The translations under genes and the position numbers were made by a program. A DNA stretch of 64,000 bases from Gracilaria domingensis (Eukaryota; Rhodophyta; Florideophyceae; Gracilariales; Gracilariaceae), in contig VCMS01000118.1 of assembly GCA_022539475.1 (NCBI GenBank), positions 1-64,000 of the forward strand, given 5' to 3'. How positions within the stretch are numbered: the stretch's first letter is position 1; the number at the start of each line of letters is the position of its first letter. The notes under the pieces are model-generated. The model did not search any database. It saw only the letters and a list, made by a program, of their open reading frames with translations, and had not been told where the DNA came from. This document shows positions 1 through 10,553 of the stretch, in pieces.

Positions 1-675
1 GAGTCTGTTTCGATAACCATACTGACCTTTAGTCACTGGGTCAACCATTCTCAGGATATAAATAAATCATAGCAGCACTCTCTTATATATAGGAGGAAAG
101 CTAGAGAAGGAGCAACTGGATAAGAGGTGCATATGTGGAATGGAAAAATCCAGAGGCGAGGGTGCAAGTAACACATGTGATCCCCTTAGAGCTCGAACCC
201 TAGCTTCGTACTCTGCCATAAGCGTTTTTTGAGCCATGGTGACCCATGTGCTCTCTCCACTCCGGTGAGAAACGCAGGGCTGACAATTCAACAAGCCTCC
301 AAAACTTGTGAGGATGTAAAGTTAGACGGGAGAAACAGGGGTTCGAAAACGCTGCGGATATATCATCATACACGTAACTCTCCAAAGGATTGACAGAGGT
401 GCCCCATTGTCTCCTTTATACGGAGATAGTCGTCTAGGAAGCTGGGATGGGGAAGACATTTGCGCGTTAGGGTGGACCAGTGATCCATATTGTAGGACGC
501 CGTTTGGGTTTCAATCTGGTACCCGCTAAAGAGGCCTTTCTTCTCTAGTATGATGAAAAAGAACTGAACCCTTTGATGACAAAGAAAAACAGAGATGGGC
601 GTTGTTCTGACGAAAGAGAAAGCATGGAGCGAGCTATAGCTGCATATAGATATGATATACACAGAGGCTCACTTA
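1..675. other. no gene recognised
   Basis: Several short overlapping open frames occur on the minus strand, but none looks like a protein family and none has a convincing start or splice context. I see no repeat structure. It may be 3' flanking sequence of the minus-strand gene at 676-1596. Confidence 0.4.
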
Positions 676-1596
676 TCATTCCACTATCATGAGCTTTCTT
701 GGACAAAAAATTTTATGCTCCTCGTCTTCTACCATGGTATTATCACTTGGATCCTCTGGGTATGTTACAGATGATAGATGATTCGACCAATTAAGAGCTG
801 CAGCAAACAAAATTGTGCCTTCCCGACCATGGATGATGGAGTTCGAAAGCGAAGGAGAATGATTCAACGGGTCTTTTCGCGCTTGAACGATCTCTGTTAA
901 CTTGGAAAGTATTTTTTCCTTCGATTGCGGATCAAGTCCCACCACGACAGAAAACGCAAATAAAGATTCTAGAACCCACCAATGCTCCACGACTTCGATG
1001 GTACGTGCGGTTGACGCGTTTTGATTCTTTTGGGCGTCCAGCACAGCGATAACGCTTCCGATGATGATGTTTTGAATGTTTTCTTTGTTGTTCAAAACAA
1101 ATTCTGAGAACTGCTCGCAGCACACATGACCCTCCTCCTTTTGCGATAGGATAAGAATCGTCGTAAGGGCAGAAAATGCAGCTCTCTTCTGCTTCTTCCA
1201 GAACTGCTCGAGAGCTTGAATCGCAGTACTAGATTTCAAATCAGTGCGATAGCCAAGAATATCGGTGACATCATCGACTTCGGCATAGGCAAGATAATCG
1301 CGCGGCAGCAAGGCAGCATCATACTGGCCCAATGACAGCTCTTTTTCTATAGACGGGATGAAATCAAGCCCCGCATCTGTTGGCCTTGGAATTTCCAAAG
1401 TCTCAGCTGCATCTTTGCGATATCGAACGTAGTCAAGATCAGCATTTTTCCCGAGTTGTTGAATGTTAACGGCGCGAAGCAAGTCCTCTACGTGATCTTC
1501 CAGAATTGACTTCAGCTCTGTGCGATTCAATCTTGCGGAACGTAGTCGGGCGCAAAGAGAAATAAAAGAGAAGCTTGCTGCGTGTTCTTGTCTCAT
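676..1596 (-). CDS. hypothetical protein, 306 aa, helical
   Basis: An uninterrupted minus-strand frame from an ATG at 1596 to a stop at 676. I do not recognise the family. The protein looks all-helical, with charged heptad-like stretches in residues 20-70 and more hydrophobic helices around residues 130-240 (for example TTILILSQKE and IIIGSVIAVL). It has no signal peptide or obvious membrane span and an acidic C-terminus. The helical-repeat look is weakly reminiscent of large nucleoporins such as Nup205/188, but no diagnostic motif supports that. An upstream exon is possible because the first codons lack a strong start context. It is one of the few uninterrupted frames in the window. Confidence 0.6.
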   Translation of the reverse strand: MRQEHAASFSFISLCARLRSARLNRTELKSILEDHVEDLLRAVNIQQLGKNADLDYVRYRKDAAETLEIPRPTDAGLDFIPSIEKELSLGQYDAALLPRDYLAYAEVDDVTDILGYRTDLKSSTAIQALEQFWKKQKRAAFSALTTILILSQKEEGHVCCEQFSEFVLNNKENIQNIIIGSVIAVLDAQKNQNASTARTIEVVEHWWVLESLFAFSVVVGLDPQSKEKILSKLTEIVQARKDPLNHSPSLSNSIIHGREGTILFAAALNWSNHLSSVTYPEDPSDNTMVEDEEHKIFCPRKLMIVE

Positions 1597-2295
1597 TTTT
1601 GTTCCAGATTGATGGCCGGAAGATTATTTCGCCGCGATAATGGGACGAATAGTAAGCTGTTCAAGATTCCGCAACAATAACGATGCGCAGGCGCGCAGAC
1701 AGGTTCATGTGAAAGTTAAAAAAAGCCCGTGGGCAAGATTCACAGAATCGTACCCTGGTGTGGCTCTCTGCGGCGTATTGAGCGAACACGAAGGACGGAT
1801 AACGATTTTACCTTGATACGAACCAAACGCTCTCTTCGATACGAATATGCCTACTTCGAGACCCATGATCCAGGGCGCACACAAGAAGATCTTTGAATTC
1901 AATTTGAACTCTCTGTTTTGTAAGGACTAACAATGATCAGAGGATCAGTAGCCAGCCCATGGTAGCCTTTACCTAATGGCAGGGCTGTGATTAAGCACGC
2001 AACAGACGATACAAGACGCTAGTTTTAGCCCGCCGCGCAGCCGTCGCTTCCCACAGTGTATCGGGACTCGGGCATCACCCCCGAAGAGGTCTAGCCGGTG
2101 CCTACTGGTTCAGCTATTGCGCGCGCGACGAGCTCTCGCTGCGTTTGCGTCGCCGCCTTGTGGCTTGGTTGGCGCGGTTACGAGTGCTGCCTTCGTTGCC
2201 ATGGCTTCGCAGCCAGGCTTTGCGGCTCGTCGCCCGTCATTTATACATTTCAAGGACAGACCGCCCCGAAATTCTTGGCCCGTAATATCACGGGC
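1597..2295. other. intergenic, no gene recognised
   Basis: No supportable coding region. GC content rises after about 2000. The last 200 bases lead into the purine tract of an LTR-like structure and may be the tail of a decayed retrotransposon, but no pol motif is readable. Confidence 0.35.
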
Positions 2296-2640
2296 AAGGG
2301 GGGGAGTGTGTGAGCAATTCTGGCACTTGCACCGCTAGTGCTGTGCATTGCTGGACTGCGCTCCTCGGCTACTGAACTTGCGCATCTCGCGCTGCGCAGC
2401 TACGCTAATAAAGATTCCAACCGGTCCTTCGACGGGAGTTGTCGTGGAGGCAACCGCTTGGGAGGGACTTTCGTGCCCGCTGCTTCGCTTTCAGAGCACT
2501 GCTCAGTCGCACAGGGTTCTTCATCTGAACTTTATCTGCTCTCGATCTTCGTCGCAGAGTTCGAATGCGCGTTCACTCTCGACGCCATACCTTTGTACAA
2601 ACAACTTAAAGGAGTAGAAGCACGCGTTCCTTCGAATCTG
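2296..2640 (+). mobile_element. possible 3' LTR remnant of a retrotransposon
   Basis: A purine tract (AAGGGGGGGAG, about 2297-2306) is followed directly by TGTGTGAGC, the usual arrangement of a polypurine tract and an LTR beginning with TG. An AATAAA-type signal occurs near 2405. I could not define the other LTR end, a target-site duplication, or upstream RNase H or integrase coding sequence. It may be a solo LTR or a chance purine run. The right boundary is arbitrary. Confidence 0.3.
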
Positions 2641-3277
2641 TTGACCAAGTTCTTCTCTTACGTGCGGCTGAGCTAACGCTTGATCTACAACAACATCAGT
2701 TTGCAGTATTTGACCTCCGCTTCTACCCCTGCCACCACAATGAACTTTGCATTCGTCAACGCACTCCCGCTGCCCACATCCTCTGCCAAGGCGCTTTCAA
2801 CTCTCCCTCTGTCACAACTCCAATCAGTGGAAGCACTAATCATGCCCACAGTGGCTACCATTACCATGCGCTGTCGAAGAGATCTTAGAAAGGAGAAGAG
2901 CCTACGTAATTTGTAATTCGCCCGTGCTCACCGCAAGAAGGTTTTCCGTCGTGTGAATCGCCGTGCTGTGCAATAGGCGGAGCAAAACGAAGGTACAGCC
3001 TTCTTGTCATCCTTTCTTTCAACCATTTGCTTTGGATCTTCAGCATAACAGGAAACACAACCGAAAAAATAGTAGTTCTAATCCCAGCTCTTCAGCTTGC
3101 GAAGAAAAAACCCAACCTGTCTTGATCTTTATACTACGGCTCGTGTTATATTACACTGCGGGCAAACGTTTGAACCGTGTACTTCTTCGCTCGTTCAGAG
3201 CTACTGGCCCGAGCCATTTCCGTTTCTATGTCGTGCAAAAACATCTGCAATTCGCCTGCCGTAACAAGAACTGAATG
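2641..3277. other. no gene recognised
   Basis: Only short frames with no family resemblance. This is the downstream flank of the minus-strand peptidase gene that ends at 3278. Confidence 0.4.
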
Positions 3278-4360
3278 TCATGAAACTCGAAGATGAACCC
3301 CCCCAGCGTCTTGGCCTTTTTTAACCCGCGGCACAAGCTCCTCTAGAATTCCAAAGCACTTTTCCGGGCTGTCCTTTGAGACCACAGGTCCGCCGCACAT
3401 CCCCATTTCGCTTTCATTCTCTCCAGTGTCCACGAAAGCTCAAGATTTCATGACTTCTGATACCTTGCCGTCCAAAGTTGCCTCAAAAACTGCTTTTGTT
3501 TCAGACCCGCTTTCTCCAAGCAATCGGAAGTTCCCTATTGTCGTTTCTGCACCAACCTGGGGTTCAGCATCATCGATCTTCAATATGGAGATATTCTGAC
3601 TTCTGATGAATTTCTCTGACGTCTCATCAAGTGCAAACGCGGCCACATCTAGAGCGGAATGTCTGAACCCTGACGATAGCGGCAGGTTGCAAATAGTCGA
3701 TTTTACTTCCTTCCCATCTTTTCCTCTTGTTTCAATCAAACTTCTGCAGTTCCCATCTTGCACATGACGCAACCACTCGTGTGGAAAGTAATTCTCGTAT
3801 CTATGCGGAGCAGCCACATGTGCAGAAGTAAGCGCAAACACCATTCCATCCCTTTCGAGTAAAGTTGCAAAGTCCGATTCTGGATGCTCCTCACTGATAT
3901 CCTTCAACCCCTCGTCTGTTATATGAGAGGCAACTTGATCCATGTCTTGTAGACTTTCACGATTGTAGTTAACTTCCAAGCCGTCTTGATGCTCTTCATC
4001 CTCCTCGTCTCTTTCTGGCTTTTCCGTTTCATTTCTAGGAAGGTACTCGCGAAGTACTGTGTCCTCTCCAGCAACCGCCTGATGGACTGGCTTGAACTTT
4101 TTCGTTTTAGATGGTACGGGTGTCAACGGCACAACTTTGCTCAACTCGTCCAGGTTCTTTTCAAATTGCTCGTTGTTATACTTCTTGAGATAATGCATCG
4201 GATCCATTAAGTCGCGATGCCATTGCGCAAGAGGTGGCCAATCGGTTTCTTCTGGTCCAGCCAGAGCCCTATGAATAATGCATGTATGAAACCAATCCAA
4301 ATTCGGGTTGCCAAGCTCCGAGGGCCATATTGGTTCGTCTTCGTCGTCAGAGTCATCCAT
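3278..4360 (-). pseudogene. trypsin-like peptidase domain protein, one in-frame TGA
   Basis: The minus-strand frame starts MDDSDDEDEP, reads 306 codons to a TGA at 3442-3440, then stays open in the same frame to a TGA at 3280-3278. The N-terminal half is acidic and linker-like. The second half carries the chymotrypsin-fold signature: LTSAHV (His motif), LDVAAFAL (Asp motif) and, after the internal TGA, GMCGGPV, which matches the G-x-S/C-G-G-P nucleophile loop but with Cys in place of Ser. The domain is therefore cut just before its catalytic loop, which points to a nonsense mutation rather than a natural end. The family is trypsin-like (PA clan); substrate and location are unknown. The frame is also in register with the gene ending 30 bases upstream, so the two may be one gene (see findings). 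Confidence 0.6.
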
Positions 4361-4390
4361 TGTGTCATCATCGACATCAACTAACGCACT

Positions 4391-5875
4391 TCAAATGAAG
4401 CTGTCCATGGTATCAACGGCCTCCTTCTGAATATCCTTGTATAAGTCATCAAGACTGGCGAACGGAAAGTAGCGAATGTGTTCCTTCATAGGTATGTTGA
4501 CGATGAACAAAAAACACCTCTCTAGCGTCGAAGTGTCCTTGTTGACCTCGATTCTTCGCCAGAGATACGCCAGAGTTGGAGCGCCTCTCTCCGACACTAC
4601 AGGTCTCGCAAGTATGCCTATTCTCTCGGCAGCCAGCGCGAGAACAGGGCTTTGCATGAGGCGTTCCGCCGGTTCGCAGCCTAGCATAGGAAGGGCAACA
4701 TCTACTGGAGAAAGGAAGAGCTTGTCTGGAACCGAATGTTGTGGAAGAAATCCAATGACATCAAGACCCCTCTCAAGCTGAATATGCCATGCATACTTGT
4801 CGATCTGGTTACTCTCGGAAACGAGCTCAGCCATAGGGCTATGTTTTATTATGGCATGCTGCTCCAACAGTTCCACTTCTTTGATTCCTGTAAAGGGGAC
4901 AAATTCACGAGCGCTCTGAACTCTTCTCAGGTAACTATGAGAAATGTTGATGATGGTCAGAATATATACAACTAAAATAGTATTAACGAGACAGAAACAG
5001 ATAACGTACAGCAAATATGTCACGACTTTCTGCAAAATAAAAGCGTCCCCAACTTCGCGGAAACTTCAGTGCTAAGTTCCACAAACCAAACAAGTAAAGC
5101 TTTCGAAGATGCTTCGGAACTCGATCGCTGAAAATATCCAAAGTTTTCACTGAGAGCTTCTCTAACATCAAGAAAGCGATGCAATTTGAAGCTTCATAAT
5201 GACGGTACCTGATAATGCTGTGTTCAGAGCAAAACAAATCAAAGAAGCCATCGCAAACAAATGAAGTTCCTGCAATGAGCGTCACATCCTCAAGCGCGAC
5301 AAATTCCTCAATGAGTGACTGAACTCTTTCTGAAAATATGTTATAAGTAGTCTCCTTGTAGAAAACCAAAATTGATCCAAGGTGAATTCTGAACTTTTCC
5401 GACCGATCAATGTCAAGGATGAAAGTGAGTACTACCTTTCCATCTGAATGATAGAGAGAATGAATATAAACACTAAGAATGTGCGACGAGGGTGCGGCAA
5501 CAACGCGACGAATGTATTTGATGTTATTCTTTTGTATGTAGTTGTGGTTTTCCTGAACAAGATTCATCACTTCTAGCGTTGTAACATCCTCCTGTTCCCA
5601 CCATGAATGTTTTGCCGCAATCCGCATTGATATGTATTTGTACGCAGGCTTAGTGACGTCAAAGGGCAGAACGTTTACCCACAGAAAGTTAGTGAGAGAT
5701 AACATCAAGCGCTCATACATGCTCTCAGAAAATTCATGAGTAGAAGTTTTCAAAAGATCTACTAATGGATCGGAATAAGAATTTTCTGCCAACAGACTAG
5801 ATAATCTGTACAAAACAAATGAACATTAGTAAGAAACCTGGGTAGAAGCAACGAGATTATGGTGACGTACGACAT
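4391..5875 (-). CDS. hypothetical protein, three exons
   Basis: My splice model on the minus strand is exon 1 5875-5871 (ATGTC only), intron 5870-5806 (GTACGT...ACAG, 65 nt), exon 2 5805-5010, intron 5009-4916 (GTACGT...TTCAG, 94 nt), exon 3 4915-4391. Both introns share the same 5' splice hexamer, and splicing keeps one frame of about 441 codons. The first intron supplies the start (M-S-L-S-S-L-L-A). The apparent membrane helix encoded around 5035-4940 lies almost wholly in intron 2, so the product is probably soluble. I recognise no domain; the N-terminal 260 residues look globular and mixed alpha/beta. The TGA at 4393-4391 may be the true end or a nonsense codon before the peptidase region. 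Confidence 0.55.
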
Positions 5876-6540
5876 TCTGGAAAGTTGTATTTCAGTGTAA
5901 AGACGAAGCGAAAAGAAATGCAAGCACTCAAAGAGTTGCTATGCTTGGCCAACGCTAATGATTCTAAACGTTGTGTTGCGCGCTGGGTGCATAGAGTTCA
6001 ACCTTGGGAGTTCAAGTTATTGAGCAAGGTCGCATCAGCTATGTCGGCTGCCAAATTGGCAATGCCAATGGCCGGCTGCCGCCGCCGTCGCCGCGCGCAC
6101 CGCGAAGCGTACGGCGCGCGCGGCTAGTGGTTGACGTTGCGGGCTGCCGCTCGCTTGGCACGCGCATTTTCTCCACGCGCGCTTTACAGCTGCCCTTCCC
6201 CAGCCGCACAAGGGCGCCGCGCTTTTGTGCCACCCCGGCGGGGTGAACCCGCGCGAGTCTTCGGCGCCGCACGCCGGCTGCTCCTGCTCGCTTCTCGCCG
6301 CAGCCCTCTCCTCCGCAACTCCTAGCGCCCCCCGGCCGCCTTCTTCCCCGCCCGCGCGCGCCGCCTCCTCGCTCTCTGTTACGCTGCGCTGAACACATGG
6401 AGCGTCGCCGTCGCCGCGCCGCCCTGCTTCCAGTCCTGTTGCTGCTATTCAACTTCGATTGCACCGCCTGCCTCATACCATCGTCCAGGCAGCACGCCCT
6501 GCTCGCCTAATCTCTTTCGCTCCAACAAACCGTGCACTAG
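5876..6540. other. GC-rich stretch, no gene recognised
   Basis: From about 6060 to 6430 the sequence is very GC- and CpG-rich, and long frames open on both strands with Arg/Ala/Pro-rich low-complexity content typical of spurious GC-driven frames. A short plus-strand frame from 6397 starts with an Arg run and a Leu run resembling a signal peptide, but it stops after 37 codons. Confidence 0.35.
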
Positions 6541-7113
6541 TACCTTGACAATGGAGGGCATCAACGCCTGCAACAACTGCTCAATCTTTCTCAACATGTA
6601 ATCTACAATCCGCTGTACACCTTCTACAGCGAGCTTGCTCACGAACGACAACCGAACGGCTCCTTCATTCCCCGATACCTAACTGCCCCTAAACAACCAA
6701 CCTCTGACTTGCAAATTCTGCGTTCCATGGGCTTGCCCATACCCGGAATCGATCCCGAACACCACCTTTTGACCGCCGACCACCAATCCACCCAGTCCAC
6801 TCAGCAGTACATCAGTTCAAACGTCCGCGTGGCCATCCCTGGCGACAAGTCCGTTATTTTCGTCAACTACTCTCCGAACACCTCCGAGGACGTCAAGGTT
6901 CCAGTCGAGTTGTCCGTGAAACAGTGGGCCCATCAGTTTGAGAGCGACGTCGCCCTTCGCATCTGTTTCGCTTGGTCCCACATTGGTGACGAGAATCTTG
7001 GCGCAACCAGCACCTGGTTTCTCAGCCTAGGACAGGGTATCAGCCGTCTTCGTGCGCGACGCTATTTACAACCCGGCTCTCGCAGCGTCGTTACAGGGCG
7101 TGGATCCCATTGA
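6541..7113 (+). CDS. hypothetical gene fragment
   Basis: One frame is open for 190 codons after a TAG at 6538-6540. Unlike the neighbouring GC-driven frames it has ordinary protein composition (for example VIYNPLYTFYSELAHER and DKSVIFVNYSPNTSEDVKV). There is no internal ATG near the left end, so the start is missing or lies in an upstream exon. Near the 3' end another frame encodes CTICLDTL, which resembles the first Cys pair of a RING finger, followed by a stop; a splice or frameshift near 7030 could join the two. I recognise no family for the main body. It is probably a degraded or mis-split gene. Confidence 0.35.
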   Translation, partial: YLDNGGHQRLQQLLNLSQHVIYNPLYTFYSELAHERQPNGSFIPRYLTAPKQPTSDLQILRSMGLPIPGIDPEHHLLTADHQSTQSTQQYISSNVRVAIPGDKSVIFVNYSPNTSEDVKVPVELSVKQWAHQFESDVALRICFAWSHIGDENLGATSTWFLSLGQGISRLRARRYLQPGSRSVVTGRGSH

Positions 7114-7184
7114 TGATCGCTCCAGGTCACGCCAAGTCAACTGCACCATCTGCTTGGACACGCTGAGCACTTGAAGTGGACTTC

Positions 7185-7292
7185 TGTATATATATATATA
7201 TTACATGTATACCATTTGTACAAAACCATAGGCTAGACGATTAACCGTGTGTGTTGCTTTTGTTGCTGTTGTTGTTGTTGTTGTTTTTGTCG
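7185..7292 (+). repeat. microsatellites (TA)n and (GTT)n
   Basis: A short TA run near 7188-7202 and an imperfect GTT/GCT run near 7257-7290 lie between the fragment at 6541-7113 and the CCDC90 gene. They are simple repeats with no sign of function. Confidence 0.7.
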
Positions 7293-7413
7293 CGACGCGT
7301 AGAAAATGCATCGAGCAATGGTTTCTGTACGAAAACCGATGTCCATTGTGCGACGCACCCATCAAGCCGAAGCTAACGCAAAGAAAATGACAAAAAGTAC
7401 AGTAGCGCGCGCA

Positions 7414-8115
7414 TCAAGTGACCAACACGCGCTTATCGTGGTCGAGCACGTTTGAAGGCGGCAGATGGCCCGTGCTTTTGTTGGCGGCCGCGCTACTCAA
7501 AGTGGTGGTGAGGCGAATGATGGCCAGCCCAATGGCGCCGGCGACGGCAATGAACCACTTGATGACGCGATTCTCTACGCGCTCCACGGCAGTGTAAATC
7601 TCGGCCAGCGACCTCTCTATGCGCTTCTCAATATCGTTGGTGTCGGTCTTGAGCAGCGCAAAATCGGCTCTGTCCAAAATGCTGAGCTCTGAGCGCAGGC
7701 TCACACACTCGTTCTTGGTCACCATCTGGTTCTGTTGATGGCGATTGGCGTGCTGCGACACGCGCATCATGGCATCCATGATGGCCTCGCTCTGCATCTG
7801 CGCAAAGCCCGCCTGTCTCACGAACGCGATCTACACAGCCGTCAGAACAGCACTCGCGCGCTCGCTCGCGCAAAACGAGGGAGAAGAGGGGGCGAAGCGT
7901 CCCATGCGATGCATGTCGAAAGTCAGCCGCGTCTCGATGAAGATGGCTTGCTCCATCTCGGGCGTGAGCGACGCGTGCAACTCGACGGCATGCGCGTCGC
8001 CATGCATGGGCAGGCAGCAGCGGCGCGCGACACCGAAGCGTGCGCCAAGCGCGGCGAGCAAGCCGCGCGGCGCCGGCTCGCCACCAAACGAGCGCTGCAA
8101 CGCCGCGCCCCTCAT
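7414..8115 (-). CDS. CCDC90/DUF1640-family mitochondrial coiled-coil protein
   Basis: Exon 1 starts at an ATG at 8115 (M-R-G-A-A-L-Q-R), with an Arg/Ala-rich leader typical of a mitochondrial presequence, and runs to FDMHRM at 7903. Exon 2 resumes at 7830 with IAFVRQAGF and ends at 7414. The joined reading FDMHRM-IAFVRQAGFAQMQSEAIMDAMM matches the conserved FDTHK...GF..QAEAI start of DUF1640. A charged coiled coil follows, then one C-terminal membrane helix (WFIAVAGAIGLAIIRL). The family (CCDC90/MCUR1, yeast Fmp32) sits in the inner mitochondrial membrane. The length of about 210 aa is normal. The intron (7902-7831) ends in TAG after a CTGAC branch-like site but begins GGACGC instead of GT. 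Confidence 0.7.
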
Positions 8116-8340
8116 CGACGTCGCGCCGCATTGCATTGCGTCGCGCGGCGCCAGCGGCGTGGCGCCCGCGCGCCGCCAAACGCGCGCCCCAGCGCCGCGC
8201 CCGTTATCGACATCGTGCCTCATCGCATTGCGCCGCGCGCCGCCATCCGCGCGCCGCCGGCGCGCGGCTAAACGCGTGCCCCAGCGCCGCGCCGGTCATC
8301 GACGTCGCGTCTCATCGCATTGCACCGCGCAATGCCCGTC
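8090..8340. repeat. 92-bp tandem repeat, three copies
   Basis: The motif GCCGCGCC-N-NTCATCGAC (or TTATCGAC) recurs with the TCGAC block at about 8115, 8207 and 8299, a period of 92 bp, followed each time by CATTGCATTGCG or CATCGCATTGC. The copies are GC-rich and imperfect. On the minus strand the first copy carries the start codon of the CCDC90 gene; the other two carry ITGAAL and MTGAAL versions of the same coding start. Confidence 0.75.
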
Positions 8341-9125
8341 TGGCGCGCGCGATGAACGCTTGTGCGGATGCGCGCTGTCGCTCGCGCGCGGCTCGCACAA
8401 GTGCCGCACGTGTCCCGACGCGTGCCGCGCGCTGTGTTGCCTTACGTTGCGTGCGCCGCCCCTTGTTCCAAAAAGGGGCGCGCTGCTTTGCACGGGACGA
8501 GGCGCGCACGCGCGGGCACATGCCAAGGTGGCGGCTCCGCCGCTTTAGTCGTCGCCGTCCGCTGCCGCTCAACGCGCCGTTGACGCCTCCTCTCGCTCCC
8601 TCCCCCACCCCCGTTCTGCCGCCGCATGCCACCACGCGCCGACGTCCCCGTCCAAGCGCCGGCGTTGCGCGTGCTGCCGCATCCCCGCCCGCCTCACTTC
8701 CCACCCCCACCTCATTGCTCGCCGCTCATATCTCACCCGCGCTCACTCTTCCTACTCGCGCTTTTTTTTAACCCGGTTTTGTGCGCGCCGGCGATGCTTG
8801 CTGCCCGCGCTGCATATCTCCGCGTGCTCTCGCCTCCTGCTACTCCATCGCATAGCGCCTCCTCTGACCAATGTCTCCCCTCGTCCACCCCCACTCCTCA
8901 TTGCCTTCTTCTTTCCCCCGCCTGCACTCAGCAACCCCGCCTTATGCCCGAGACGCAGAACAAGGAGCCAGATCAGGGTGTGCGCGAGCAGAATCGAGCC
9001 CCCGCAGCCCTCCGCCATCACCCATCGCTCATCGAGACGCGTCGCGCCACTTTCCGTCCCAAAGCCGTCCGCCTCAGCGTCCACGACACGTCCACCTTGT
9101 ACGCAGGGGGCCTAGACCAATAACA
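8341..9125. other. GC-rich then C-rich stretch, no gene recognised
   Basis: Long frames open on both strands, but their Arg/Ala/Pro/Ser-rich composition follows base composition. I see no domain. Confidence 0.4.
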
Positions 9126-9129
9126 ACAT

Positions 9130-9763
9130 TGGACGCTGCTTCCAGCTTGACCAGCTTTGTGACAAGTATCACTGGATGCCGCGCTCGCGCATTCAACGCT
9201 TGCTCGAAAAGTACCAGGGCTGCATCGAGTTGGTGGAAGAGAAGATTTTCCCCATGTTCCCCGTCAATGAGCCGCGGGCGTTTGGGTTCTCGAGCTGCGA
9301 CCAGCGCTACCCACACGGACACTATGCGTCCAGAGGTCATTCTCGAGTCGTTTCGACAAATTGGTGCTGCCGAAATGAGTCACCATTCACGCGATGCGTC
9401 AGCGAATAGGCTGCACTTGTCCACTTGCGCCGAGAGTTGTGGAAGGACCATAAGCTGCTTTTCGAAGCCAGTGTTTTCGCGAGTAATACTCGAAAGTCTG
9501 CGCATCATAAAAGAGCAAAGGAGATTGAAAACAACGTCAAGAGCCTTTCCGCGCACTTTCTCGACCCCCTTTGTCGCTCCGATGAGAATAAGAACGGCGT
9601 AATAGACCTGCACGGACAGACAGAGGAACCATTCAGCTTCTGGAATGGGTACGCATCATGCATAGTCATACCAAAATTCGGCATTCAAAGGCTCTTGTGG
9701 AGTTTCGGTGAGTTGAACATCGTAATGATTTCCTCTCCTGCACTAATCAATCATGTACGCTGA
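9130..9763 (+). pseudogene. Smr-domain (DUF1771-Smr) gene remnant
   Basis: Two plus-strand frames carry pieces of one protein. Around 9140-9260 is a helical segment (KYHWMPRSRIQRLLEKYQG) that could be a CUE-like domain. From about 9420 another frame reads LRRELWKDHKLLFEASVFAS...KRAKEIENNVKSL, the pattern of DUF1771, followed by NGVIDLHGQT, the DLHG motif that opens an Smr domain (endonuclease/RNA-binding, as in N4BP2 or SMR proteins). The Smr domain fades after about 15 residues and the frame ends at 9763. The frame change and truncation indicate a pseudogene. The DUF1771/Smr call rests on DLHG plus the preceding helix pattern. Confidence 0.4.
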
Positions 9764-10553
9764 TCGTGCCTCTCGCTACATTCGTCCCCGGAAAGCAAGT
9801 AATCTGAAATGGGGCACATCGCCATCACCTGTCAAACATTGCCAATTACGCCCACCGCCTCAATCATCACAACACCGGCGCGCCAGACACATCTTATATG
9901 AAACGAGCTCTATAGTTTGATCATTCTTCTCGTCAAGTTGCACGCTTCGCCGTCGTTGAGTGCGGCTGAGTGCGGCACTGGAGTGTTGTGCGTTGGGGGC
10001 TCGTCAATGAGTTTCTAAAGCACCATTGTGTTTTCAGTCATACGCAGTTCGCAATCTTCTGTAGTCATTTCTATTCAACCTATCTAAGTAAGCTCCAGGT
10101 CTACCCATAGCCTAAACAGTCGCACTTCACCTTCATCCGATACAGTCTACCTCTGGCCTCCACTATGAACGCCCTCCACTATGAACTTCCACCTGGGCTA
10201 CACACCCTTCGTTCACTCTCTGTCTCCGTCTTGCCATCTATGTTAAACTAGCTCTCCACATATCTCCAAACGGATTCGAAAGTAAACGAACCACTTTGAA
10301 AACCGATACAAAAGCAAATCCAATCCCCGTGATAGTTTTTTAAACTCGTACAAGCGCTGCAGCTTCAGCGTGCCAAAGGAAACCTTTGTAAGGATCCGAA
10401 CCGACGCGAAAGAGCCCGTCATTTTTACTCGATGAGCCAGCATCGTTGATACGCCATACGTTCACGGCGCGCTGCCTTATCACTTGCTTCTTTCGTAGAA
10501 CTATTCACGTATGTGCCCTCCGTCATCGTCACCTTGTGCATTTCATTTTCACC
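9764..10553. other. no gene recognised; 3' flank of hAT element
   Basis: No coding region is supported. This lies downstream of the minus-strand hAT transposase and probably contains that element's 3' end, but I could not find a terminal inverted repeat. Confidence 0.35.

Noticed and set aside
4920-5035. A strongly hydrophobic N-terminal segment that would make the frame ending at 4391 a membrane protein
   Set aside because: It lies almost wholly inside an intron with GTACGT and TTCAG ends that restores frame between the upstream and downstream exons; it also has no ATG.
7628-8771. Several long overlapping frames on both strands
   Set aside because: They are Ala/Arg/Pro-rich products of high GC and of the 92-bp tandem repeat. 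Only the CCDC90 exon frames match a protein family.
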